From JABCYV01 sp963696025 (GTDB lineage Bacteria > Acidobacteriota > Terriglobia > Terriglobales > Acidobacteriaceae): DNA of 64,000 bases. Numbering within the stretch: position 1 is the first letter of the stretch; every line of letters starts with the position of its first letter. Location: NCBI GenBank assembly GCA_963696025.1, contig CAVOII010000015.1, positions 124,001 to 188,000 on the forward strand. Direction: 5' to 3'. Of the stretch, positions 53,284 through 61,656 are shown in pieces. The notes beneath the pieces are model-generated. The model made no database searches, had not been told where the DNA came from, and saw only the letters and a list, made by a program, of their open reading frames with translations. The position numbers were made by a program, and so were the translations under genes.

Positions 53284-53586
53284 TTTATGTCCTCCCCTGA
53301 TGGCGGCGAAAAATCTTGGGAACCGCGCGGCCTTCACAGCCTCACGTTGTGGACGAATATGTGGATCACGGCTACCTGAAAGGCGAATTGCCTATTTTGG
53401 CGTCAGCAAGCTCCTCTTCTGACATGGTCGCGTAGCACCTTAGCGAACTGATCGGCGCCGCTTGGGTGTTGACTCACCGGCGCTTTTCTTTGCGCCCCAT
53501 AAGTTACTACCACCAGGTGCGAAACCTGGTGCGGCTGAGTGGTTCTGCGGTAGCAAACTGGTAGCACAGCGGAGAGGTAAGGCTAT
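53284..53586. other. Right-end region of the element
   Basis: No gene. Holds a perfect 8-bp inverted repeat CACCAGGT-GCGAA-ACCTGGTG (53511-53531) and a pair of GTAGCA repeats (53547-53572) like the ones at the left end, just before the attachment repeat. Confidence 0.6.
53547..53572 (+). repeat. Putative integrase arm-site repeats, right end
   Basis: GCGGTAGCAAACTG followed by GTAGCACAGCGG, matching the left-end pair at 37785-37810 and lying 14 bp from the attachment repeat. Confidence 0.5.
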
Positions 53587-53591
53587 AAAGA

Positions 53592-53668
53592 TGGTGCGCC
53601 CTGAGAGATTCGAACTCCCGACCTTCTGGTTCGTAGCCAGACGCTCTATCCAACTGAGCTAAGGGCGC
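53592..53668 (-). tRNA. tRNA-Arg (anticodon ACG), CCA encoded
   Basis: Acceptor stem GCGCCCT/AGGGCGC, D arm with AGCTCAGTTGGATAGAGC, anticodon loop CTACGAA giving ACG, T arm with GTTCGAATC, discriminator A and an encoded CCA (53592-53594). Intact despite the integration: the element supplies the 3' part, identical to the left attachment copy. Confidence 0.96.
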
Positions 53669-53951
53669 GTAAACATTGGGGTTTCTGCACTGCGGATTCT
53701 GCAAACCGTCCAACCGTTTAGCTCAACGCTGTCCGGCTGGAATCATTACATCGTAAGCGAACGCGGAGCGTGGCGTCAAACAACTCACTGCGGCTCAGTG
53801 AGAGTTCGAAGGTCACTCTCACCCACAGGAATCTCGACAAATGATTCGCGGAATGCACTCGTGCTGTAACAATATTTTCATCTGACCAGAGCCGGGTCGC
53901 GTGGGCCGACAGGTGTAGCATCTTAGGTAATTCCATCAGGAGCGCTTTTGT

Positions 53952-56354
53952 ATGACTAACGTGGCCTCCCTCGATCCCGTAACCTCTAAAGCTTCCAACC
54001 AGACGCTTACACCAGACGAACTGCGGAAAATCAATGCCTATTGGCGCGCTGCAAACTATCTTTCCGTAGGTCAGATTTACCTATATGCCAATCCGCTTTT
54101 GCGGGAGCCGTTGAAAATTAAGCACGTGAAGCCTCGACTGTTGGGGCATTGGGGCACCACACCGGGACTCAACTTCGTTTACGTCCATGTAAATCGGCTG
54201 ATCAAAAAATACAATCTGAACGTGATCAACATCACCGGACCGGGTCACGGCGGGCCGGGAATTGTAGCCAACACTTATCTGGAAGGGACTTATACCGAGC
54301 TTTATCCTGACATCCAGCAGAATGAAGAGGGCATGCGAAAGTTGTTCAAACAGTTCTCCTTTCCCGGCGGAATTCCTAGCCACGCTGCTCCAGAAACTCC
54401 GGGCTCAATCAATGAAGGCGGAGAACTCGGTTACTCAATTGTTCATGCCTACGGAGCAGTATTTGACAATCCCGACCTGCTGGCTTGCTGCGTGGTCGGC
54501 GATGGTGAAGCAGAGACGGGTGCTCTGGCCACAAGCTGGCATTCCAATAAATTTCTCAGTCCGGCGCGCGATGGCGCTGTGCTTCTGATCCTTCATTTGA
54601 ACGGCTACAAGATTGCGAACCCGACCGTGCTCGGGCGTTTAAGCGACGACGAACTCACGCAACTTTTTGCTGGATACGGATACAAGCCCTACTTCGTCGA
54701 AGGACATGAACCCGAGCCCATGCACCAAGTCATGGCGGCGACGCTGGAGACCATACTTGCGGAGATCAGAGCCATACAGGAGGATGCGCGGTCAAATGGA
54801 TCCAGAAATCGGCCGATCTGGCCGATGATCATTCTGCGTACGCCGAAAGGCTGGACGGGCCCGAAATTCGTGGATGGCAAACCGGTCGAAGGTACTTGGC
54901 GCGCTCACCAAGTGCCCGTCACAGACTTGGACACCAAACCGGATCACCTCAAGATTCTGGAAGACTGGATGAAGAGCTACCGGCCCCAGGAACTTTTCGA
55001 CGAGAGTGGCAAGTTTCGTGAAGAACTGGCTGAACTCGCGCCCAAAGGTGATCGACGGATGGGCGCCAATCCGCATGCTAATGGCGGCTTATTGCTCAAG
55101 AACCTGCTCATGCCGAATTTTTCCGATTACGCAGTAAAGGTACCCAAGCCGGGTACTGAGACTGCGGAAGCAACCAAGATCCTAGGCACTCTCTTGCGGG
55201 ACGTCATGAAGCTGAATATGAATTCGAAGAACTTTCGGGTATTCGGTCCTGATGAAACCGCTTCGAATAGGCTGGATGCGTTGTACGAGGTTACAGATAA
55301 AGTTTTCATGGAGCCGCTCCTGCCCACCGACGAGCATGAATCTACCACTGGTCGAGTGATGGAAGTGCTCAGCGAACACATGTGCCAGGGCTGGCTTGAG
55401 GGCTATCTGCTTACCGGACGCCATGGCTTTTTCTCGTGTTACGAAGCTTTCATCCATATTGTTGACTCCATGTTCAACCAGCACGCGAAGTGGCTGGAAG
55501 CGACTCTTGATATCTCATGGCGCCGACCAATTGCGTCCCTAAACTATCTTTTGACGTCGCATGTCTGGCGCCAGGACCATAACGGCTTCAGTCATCAGGA
55601 CCCCGGCTTCATCGATTTCGTCATGAATAAGAAACCCGCGACTGTCCGGGTTTATCTTCCGCCCGACGCCAATACCCTGCTTTCTGTCGCCGACCACTGC
55701 CTGCGGAGCCGCCACTACGTCAATGTGATTGTTGCGGGAAAACAGCCTGCGCTGCAATGGCTCGATATGGACGCCGCAATTGAGCACTGCACGACCGGGA
55801 TTGGAATCTGGTCGTGGGCGAGCACCGACCAGAACAGCGAGCCTGACGTGGTGATGGCCTGCGCCGGCGACGTTCCTACGCTCGAAACTCTGGCTGCCGT
55901 CGACCTTCTCCGGCAGAATTTCGTCGATATAAAAATACGGGTGGTGAACGTGGTCGATCTGATGACGCTGCAGTCTCCCTCGGAACATCCGCACGGAATC
56001 CCTGACAACGATTTTGACTCAATGTTCACCACTGACAAGCCTGTAATCTTCGCCTACCACGGCTACCCGTGGCTTATTCATCGGCTCACCTATCGGCGGC
56101 GGAATCACGACAGCTTCCACGTCCGCGGTTATAAAGAAAGGGGAACGACGACGACCCCTTTTGACATGGCCGTGCTGAATGATCTCGATCGCTATCATCT
56201 CGCGGGCGATGTCGTGGACCGTGTTCCTCGGTTGCAGCGAATAGGCGGGCAATTCAAGCAGTTCCTACGCAACCGACTGGTGCAGCACAAGCAATATATT
56301 GATGAACACGGCGATGACATGCCAGAAGTGCGAGACTGGACCTGGCGGCACTGA
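53952..56354 (+). CDS. xfp: Phosphoketolase (xylulose-5-P/fructose-6-P, 800 aa)
   Basis: Thiamine-diphosphate enzyme that splits xylulose-5-P or fructose-6-P with phosphate, giving acetyl-phosphate plus glyceraldehyde-3-P or erythrose-4-P. Landmarks: LSVGQIYLYANPLLREPLK, GHWGTTPGLNFVYVHVNRLI, TGPGHGGPGIVANTYLEGTY, GDGEAETGALATSWHSNKF for ThDP binding, LTGRHGFFSCYEAFIHIVDS and HQDPGFIDFV. Full family length. AGGAG site before ATG 53952. Three bases separate it from acetate kinase, which uses its product. Confidence 0.97.
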   Translation: MTNVASLDPVTSKASNQTLTPDELRKINAYWRAANYLSVGQIYLYANPLLREPLKIKHVKPRLLGHWGTTPGLNFVYVHVNRLIKKYNLNVINITGPGHGGPGIVANTYLEGTYTELYPDIQQNEEGMRKLFKQFSFPGGIPSHAAPETPGSINEGGELGYSIVHAYGAVFDNPDLLACCVVGDGEAETGALATSWHSNKFLSPARDGAVLLILHLNGYKIANPTVLGRLSDDELTQLFAGYGYKPYFVEGHEPEPMHQVMAATLETILAEIRAIQEDARSNGSRNRPIWPMIILRTPKGWTGPKFVDGKPVEGTWRAHQVPVTDLDTKPDHLKILEDWMKSYRPQELFDESGKFREELAELAPKGDRRMGANPHANGGLLLKNLLMPNFSDYAVKVPKPGTETAEATKILGTLLRDVMKLNMNSKNFRVFGPDETASNRLDALYEVTDKVFMEPLLPTDEHESTTGRVMEVLSEHMCQGWLEGYLLTGRHGFFSCYEAFIHIVDSMFNQHAKWLEATLDISWRRPIASLNYLLTSHVWRQDHNGFSHQDPGFIDFVMNKKPATVRVYLPPDANTLLSVADHCLRSRHYVNVIVAGKQPALQWLDMDAAIEHCTTGIGIWSWASTDQNSEPDVVMACAGDVPTLETLAAVDLLRQNFVDIKIRVVNVVDLMTLQSPSEHPHGIPDNDFDSMFTTDKPVIFAYHGYPWLIHRLTYRRRNHDSFHVRGYKERGTTTTPFDMAVLNDLDRYHLAGDVVDRVPRLQRIGGQFKQFLRNRLVQHKQYIDEHGDDMPEVRDWTWRH

Positions 56355-56357
56355 CGC

Positions 56358-57596
56358 ATGAAAGTGCTGGTGCTGAATTCGGGTTCGAGTAGCCAAAAGA
56401 GTTGTCTGTACGACATCGGCGACGCTCTGCCGGCTGACCCGCCGGACTGCCTCTGGCAAGCGAAGATCGAATGGCAGGGCGAGTTCGCGGAAGCGGAGAT
56501 CAAGAATGGGTCTAGCTTTGCCCAGAAAAAACAGATCAAGCTTTCCTCTCGTACCCAGGCGCTCGAGCACCTGCTGGATACTTTATGGAAGGGTGAAGCG
56601 AGTGCCCTGAGCTCGCCTTCCGAGATAGACGTCGTGGGTCACCGGGTAGTGCATGGCGGTCCGGAATTTGAGGATCCGGTTGTCATCACGGCGGAGGTTA
56701 AGTCGGCGATCGCGAAGGTTTCTGCCTTTGCCCCTCTTCATAATCGCGCAGAGCTCGATGGCATGGAAACAATCGAAAAGCTGCTGGGCGCGGTGCATCA
56801 AGTCGCGATTTTCGATACCGGTTTTCACAAAAAGATGCCCTTGTCTGCCGCGGTGTACCCAGGACCCTATGAATGGCTAACGGCGGGAATCCGGCGCTAT
56901 GGTTTTCATGGCATCAATCACAATTTTTGTGCGAGGCGAGCGGCGCAACTGCTGCAGAGAGATTTGAATTCGTTCAAGCTTGTCAGTTGTCACCTGGGAA
57001 ACGGCTGTTCTCTGGCGGCCATTCGCAACGGGAAGAGTGTGGATACCACGATGGGATTCACGCCGCTAGAAGGGCTGATGATGGGCACGCGTTCTGGCTC
57101 GATTGATCCGGGGATCCTTACCTACCTGATGCGTCAAAGTAAGGTTACAGGAGAAGAGCTCGATGACGTTCTCAATAAGCATTCGGGATTGTTGGGGATT
57201 TCGGGAGTGTCGGGGGACATGCGTGAAATCCTAGCCGCAATCAAGAATGGACACAAACGCGCAGAGCTTGCCTTCGACATCTACGTTCACCGCCTGTGCG
57301 CGGGTATTGGCGCCATGATTGCGGTGCTAGGTGGAATCGATGCCTTAGTTTTCACTGCAGGAGTTGGAGAGAATTCGCCCGAAGTGCGGGCCGCCGCTTG
57401 CGAGAATCTGCAGTATGCAGGCGTGAAGCTTGATCCCCAGAAGAATGCGGAGTCGCCCTCGGACCAGGAAATCTCCGCCGCGGACTCGCCGGTTTGCGTC
57501 CTTATCATTCGCGCGGGAGAGGACTGGGAGATTGCTCGGGATTGCTGGGAACTTTTAGTCGGGGACCAGGCTCAGCACCAAGAGCGACATACCTAG
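56358..57596 (+). CDS. ackA: Acetate kinase (412 aa)
   Basis: Converts acetyl-phosphate and ADP to acetate and ATP. Landmarks: NSGSSSQKSCLYDI, VGHRVVHGGPEFEDPV, FDTGFHKKMP, RRYGFHGINHNF, CHLGNGCSLAAIRNGKSVDT, TMGFTPLEGLMMGTRSGSID and FTAGVGENSPEVR, covering the catalytic and nucleotide sites. Longer than average by a small N-terminal insertion (about 30-60). Operon partner of xfp, so together they yield ATP from the phosphoketolase route. Confidence 0.97.
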   Translation: MKVLVLNSGSSSQKSCLYDIGDALPADPPDCLWQAKIEWQGEFAEAEIKNGSSFAQKKQIKLSSRTQALEHLLDTLWKGEASALSSPSEIDVVGHRVVHGGPEFEDPVVITAEVKSAIAKVSAFAPLHNRAELDGMETIEKLLGAVHQVAIFDTGFHKKMPLSAAVYPGPYEWLTAGIRRYGFHGINHNFCARRAAQLLQRDLNSFKLVSCHLGNGCSLAAIRNGKSVDTTMGFTPLEGLMMGTRSGSIDPGILTYLMRQSKVTGEELDDVLNKHSGLLGISGVSGDMREILAAIKNGHKRAELAFDIYVHRLCAGIGAMIAVLGGIDALVFTAGVGENSPEVRAAACENLQYAGVKLDPQKNAESPSDQEISAADSPVCVLIIRAGEDWEIARDCWELLVGDQAQHQERHT

Positions 57597-57656
57597 CCGC
57601 CGTTCGGTTCGCCGGCTCTGGTTTCTGGTGATCAAGACGATCGTCTGCTTCTCTCC

Positions 57657-59345
57657 CTAATTTACATTGAACGCCGCAATCAGGTTGTACCCAGTAGCGG
57701 CGTCGAAGATCGCATTATTGCTTTGATCGACGCTGTTAAGCGGTAAAGCGTATGCCGCCTGGGATGACAGCGAGGAGGCCGGATCGGGAACTAACAGGTT
57801 AGCCGTTACCGGTCCGGACGGCAGCGTTGCAGGCAAAGTGACTTCGAATTGAAATGTTCGAGCGAGTGGCTTCGTCGACGAGGAGAGTCTTCGCAGGTCC
57901 ATGTCTGCGATAGGAATTGGGATTTGCGCGACCGACGTGCCATTCTGAAGCAGGACTAGCGTTACCGGGCATTGCCTGATCACGCGACCGTAGCCCGCGT
58001 TCACAAGAGTGAGGGCAAAATATAACTTCCCATTGGCAATCGGATCGCCAATGATCGTCGCTTTCTGCAACTCAATGCGGGTCCCGACTTTGTTGTAGAA
58101 AGTCAAAGCGCAACCCTCATTCTGCAATTCTGTGCCAATATCGGACGGAAAAGGGAAGAGCGAAATCGATTGCGGATGATAGGTGTATGAATAGTGATTC
58201 AAGGCGCTACAGCTCTGAAGCGTTCCATATAGAGCTCCAAATTCACCAGCAAACATCACCATCCTCGAAACTTTTGCTGCATACGATTTCAGCAGACTCG
58301 CAGTGTAGTTGGATGAGCAATATCCCGCGCCCGTGTCGCACGGATTCCAAGTGGCGCCGTCATCAGAGTTCGAAGCATAGTAATCGTCATGAAGCCCAAG
58401 GCCGACCTGAGGAGTGCTGCCAGTGTACTGAATTAAATCACCGGGGTAGCGCACAAGGATGGGGAATAAGCCATTAAAGTACGATAACTCTTTGTCGAGA
58501 ACTATCTTCTGCGCGGCGGCCGTGTCGTTGCCATTCGTGGAATCGTGCCATTCACCCCAGGTTCCGATGAATCCAGCTTCGAGGGCAAATATAAGATCCT
58601 TGTTCTGAAACATGATTGGCGCAAGCTGATCGATGTGGGTTGAGATGACATCGATCGGCGCGTCCATTGCACCCGGACCGATGGGCCCAAAATTATATGT
58701 AAATCGGACCATCAGGCGAATGCCGCTGCCGGCATAGGCCGCGATACCGGCGTTGATCGCATTCAACATGGCCGAGGATAGCGGACCGGTTACTTTTGGC
58801 TGCTGCGAACAAGTCGAAATCGAGACCTCGCCACTCAGACATATGTACAAACGCAAAACTTTTGTAGGCCCATATCCAAGATTAGATTCGTTATTGCAAT
58901 TGGCCGGCCCATGGATCCAAAAGTTACAATCGCCGTATGGCGCGCCTTCGCTGGTCGAGATTGTCGTTGAGTTGGGCGAGAAACTCTCCGTCACCGATAA
59001 AGAAGGGCTAGCCACGCTCACCTTGAGAGTCGCACTGGCGCTTCCGCCAGGACCGGTGCACGTCAACGAATAGGTTAAACGGCGTGGGGCGCTGGGAGTT
59101 TCTGTTTGCCTGCCAGTGATCGGCTCCGAACCGCTCCAAGCCCCGGTCGCAGTGCAAGCCGTCGCGTTGGTTGACGACCACGTTAAGGTAAACGGCTGTC
59201 CGATAAAAACGTCCTCTGAGCTGGCAGAAATCGCGACGGTAGGGGCTGACGTTGTTACATTCCCGGCGTCTTTCGCGATCAGCCCGACCGACATGAGCAA
59301 GAGGGCGAGCGCTGCCGCAGCCACCAACGTCCGCCGTGATCTCAT
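57657..59345 (-). CDS. Secreted DUF4874/DUF4832-type protein (562 aa)
   Basis: Signal peptide at the N-terminus (MRSRRTLVAAAALALLLM), a small beta domain with CTATGAWSG, then a barrel-like region (STSEGAPYGDCNFWIHG, GSGIRLMVRFTYNFGPIGPG, LIFALEAGFIGTWGEWHDST) as in DUF4874, and a DUF4832-like C-terminal half (GLGLHDDYYASNSDDGATW, MVMFAGEFGALYGT). These domains are believed to be glycoside-hydrolase relatives; the substrate is unknown. ATG 59345 is fixed by GGAGGAG 8 bases upstream. Confidence 0.8.
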   Translation of the reverse strand: MRSRRTLVAAAALALLLMSVGLIAKDAGNVTTSAPTVAISASSEDVFIGQPFTLTWSSTNATACTATGAWSGSEPITGRQTETPSAPRRLTYSLTCTGPGGSASATLKVSVASPSLSVTESFSPNSTTISTSEGAPYGDCNFWIHGPANCNNESNLGYGPTKVLRLYICLSGEVSISTCSQQPKVTGPLSSAMLNAINAGIAAYAGSGIRLMVRFTYNFGPIGPGAMDAPIDVISTHIDQLAPIMFQNKDLIFALEAGFIGTWGEWHDSTNGNDTAAAQKIVLDKELSYFNGLFPILVRYPGDLIQYTGSTPQVGLGLHDDYYASNSDDGATWNPCDTGAGYCSSNYTASLLKSYAAKVSRMVMFAGEFGALYGTLQSCSALNHYSYTYHPQSISLFPFPSDIGTELQNEGCALTFYNKVGTRIELQKATIIGDPIANGKLYFALTLVNAGYGRVIRQCPVTLVLLQNGTSVAQIPIPIADMDLRRLSSSTKPLARTFQFEVTLPATLPSGPVTANLLVPDPASSLSSQAAYALPLNSVDQSNNAIFDAATGYNLIAAFNVN

Positions 59346-59562
59346 CGATTTTCTCCTCCTCATTTGATCAGTATGCCCATTTCCATTCAAATTTCCACGC
59401 TAAAGTTAAGCATGGAAGCGGATTGAATCGCCATTCGTCCCAGATGTTGGCGCGAACGATCCTCCGCCTGGCGGTCCGTGGCTGCTACCGAATTGGGTCC
59501 TCGCCCGTCTGCTCAAAGAGAACAGTCTGCGCTATATTGATGTGCCTGAGAAAGAGAGCCTG

Positions 59563-60897
59563 ATGCGTCGGTTGGTTAGGACGATTTCTGCTGTGATCTT
59601 CTGCTACGCGCTTTTCGCCGCGCCCGCCTTAGCGCAAGAGTCCCGCCCCGTTCCAAGCCCGCCACCAGCCGCCAGCATTCCCGCGGCTGCCGCGGAACAA
59701 CCACTCGACGTCAAGGCTGCGGTGGACGCGTATCTGGCTACAGTGCCAGCGGATAAACGTGCCCGTTCCGACGCCTACTTTGAGGGCGGGTACTGGCTCA
59801 TCCTGTGGGATTTCGTGGTCGTGGCGCTGGTGATGTGGTTAATGCTGCATTTTCGCTGGTCGGCGCGGATGCGCGATCTCGCCGAGCGCAGCACTCGTTT
59901 TCGTCCTCTGCAGACGGCTGTCTACAGTGTGCAGTTCATCGTCGCCCTCACTGTGATCACCTTTCCCTGGACAATGTACGAAAGCTATTTTCGGGAGCAC
60001 AAGTACGGACTATTGAATCAGACCTTCGGACCGTGGCTGCAGGACCAGGTGATCATGCTGGCAGTCAATGTCGTGCTGGGCGCATTCCTGCTGATGTGCT
60101 TATTTGGCGTAGTGCGCCGAATAGGAAAAAACTGGTGGGTTTGGGGAGCGGTGATTTCAGTGCTGTTTCTGGCGTTCGTTTCCCTGATCGCGCCGGTCTT
60201 CATCTTCCCACTGTTCAATAAGTACACAAAGCTCCAGGACCCTCGCATTAAGGATCCCATTCTGAGCATGGCGAGGGCCAATGGTATTCCTGCGACTGAC
60301 GTCTACGAATTTGATGCCTCGCGGCAATCCGACCGGGTAAGCGCCAACGTCAGCGGCTTTGCTGGAACCACTCGCATATCGCTGAACGACAACCTGCTGA
60401 AACGCTGCACGCTGCCGGAAATCGAAACTACCATGGGTCACGAGATGGGCCACTACGTCCTGAATCACCAATACAAGGGACTGGTGCTTAACGGTGTGGT
60501 AATAGTGATCGGCTTTGCGTTCTTGAACTGGGCGGTGAACGCCTGTCTGGCCCGTTGGGGACAGGATTGGGGCGTACGTGGGATTAGTGACGTGGTAGTT
60601 GTTCCTCTAGCAGTGCTGATCCTATCGTTCTATTTCTTGGTGATGACTCCGGTGACCAACACCATCACTCGCACCATGGAATATGAGGCGGACATGTACG
60701 GTCTGAATGCGGCGCAGCAACCAGACGGTGAAGCGCAGATCGATCTTAAACTTGGGGAGTACCGCAAATTGGATCCGGGGCCGTTGGAGGAGTTCATCTT
60801 CTTCGACCATCCTGGCGGACGCACCCGTATCGCCGCCGCGATGCGCTGGAAGGCAGAGCACTTGCAAGCGGCGCAGAGTGAGTCCGGGAAACAGTAG
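59563..60897 (+). CDS. M48 Ste24/CAAX-type membrane metalloprotease (444 aa)
   Basis: Zinc endopeptidase of the inner membrane. A signal-like N-terminus (MRRLVRTISAVIFCYALFAA) is followed by several membrane helices, the zinc motif HEMGH in TTMGHEMGHYVLNHQYKG, and the third ligand in MEYEADMYGLN. AKYTKLQDPRIKDPI and SANVSGFAGTTRISLNDNLL are family landmarks. Resembles CAAX prenyl protease 1 homologues; in bacteria the target is thought to be damaged membrane proteins. ATG 59563 preferred to GTG 59542. Confidence 0.9.
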   Translation: MRRLVRTISAVIFCYALFAAPALAQESRPVPSPPPAASIPAAAAEQPLDVKAAVDAYLATVPADKRARSDAYFEGGYWLILWDFVVVALVMWLMLHFRWSARMRDLAERSTRFRPLQTAVYSVQFIVALTVITFPWTMYESYFREHKYGLLNQTFGPWLQDQVIMLAVNVVLGAFLLMCLFGVVRRIGKNWWVWGAVISVLFLAFVSLIAPVFIFPLFNKYTKLQDPRIKDPILSMARANGIPATDVYEFDASRQSDRVSANVSGFAGTTRISLNDNLLKRCTLPEIETTMGHEMGHYVLNHQYKGLVLNGVVIVIGFAFLNWAVNACLARWGQDWGVRGISDVVVVPLAVLILSFYFLVMTPVTNTITRTMEYEADMYGLNAAQQPDGEAQIDLKLGEYRKLDPGPLEEFIFFDHPGGRTRIAAAMRWKAEHLQAAQSESGKQ

Positions 60898-61277
60898 GGT
60901 AGAAGAAATAGCTTGGTCGAGGTTCCTTGCGGTACTTCTGGGAAGTTTTCAACAGCGAGTTCGGCAGACTTCGTGCTGGAGCAACGCCAAAGTAAATCTT
61001 TCCCGAAGCGGGGCAATTCCTACTCGTAAAGAATTTTCACGGAGCCCTTGTTTTCAAAGCTTTGGCATTGGCACCGGGGATGCTATGTGGGAAGCAGACG
61101 AAGTGGCGCGCAACGGGGCGCTCTCGAGAATAAACTTCGGCCAGAGGTTTTCTTGGGCGCCCCTTGCATTTTTGGCTCTTTCCGTTGGTTAAGATCCTCG
61201 TTCGTGGTGAAGTGGCCCTCCTCCGAATTCTCTAAGAACTATGAATACCTCCCGTGAATTAGCTCGGCCAAAAAAGA
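60898..61277. other. Intergenic region, nothing supported
   Basis: Short frames only, with no ribosome sites or family resemblance. No repeat seen. Confidence 0.5.
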
Positions 61278-61505
61278 TCAAGCCAAGGCCAGTCGCTCCT
61301 GTAAATCAATTCCCGCGTCTCGCAGAAGCGCCGCAATCACCGGTTCTTTGAAGCGCGAAGCATCGAATTCCAGGCGGACGATTCTTGCCTTGGGATCGAA
61401 TGTGATGCGTCGGACTCCGTAAACCTCACGTACATCATCGATTGCGCGCATCGTGGCCTCGCGGAAAGGAGCACCGTAGCGGTATGCGACTTCCAAAAAC
61501 GTCAT
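61278..61505 (-). CDS. Small HMA-like domain protein without CxxC (75 aa)
   Basis: Ferredoxin-like fold suggested by VREVYGVRRITFDPKARIVR, LEFDASRFKEPVIAALLRDA and GIDLQERLALA, the pattern of heavy-metal-associated domains, but the metal-binding CxxC is absent. GGAGA site before ATG 61505. Divergent from the copper ATPase gene, whose promoter region it shares, so a role in metal handling or its regulation is likely but unproven. Confidence 0.65.
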   Translation of the reverse strand: MTFLEVAYRYGAPFREATMRAIDDVREVYGVRRITFDPKARIVRLEFDASRFKEPVIAALLRDAGIDLQERLALA

Positions 61506-61656
61506 CGAGGGTATTCTCCTGCCGCGGAAACGGATCTGCTCCGATTCCAAGGCGAGTGAATCCAATAATATAGAGCAGCGGCCTCATCGGAGTATAGGGT
61601 GAGGAGCCGCTAGGCTCGTGGAAGCGTAAGCTTTCAGAGACCACACAAGAGCCCCG

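Larger units (their letters stand above)
37606..53636. mobile_element. Integrative phage-satellite-like element in tRNA-Arg
   Basis: Bounded by identical 50-bp repeats (37606-37655 and 53587-53636) equal to the anticodon-loop-to-3'-end part of tRNA-Arg. Order: integrase, zinc-ribbon protein, AlpA-like, CHC2 primase, helicase with iterons, two small genes, HTH protein, small gene, HK97 capsid, small gene, then cargo (kinase, ABM-like protein, small proteins, LuxR-HTH, HEPN, two exported or membrane proteins). No portal, terminase, protease or tail gene was recognised. The replication-plus-capsid set resembles phage-inducible, capsid-forming satellites; the 16-kb size also fits. The intact tRNA is at the right end, the integrase at the left. 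Confidence 0.8.
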
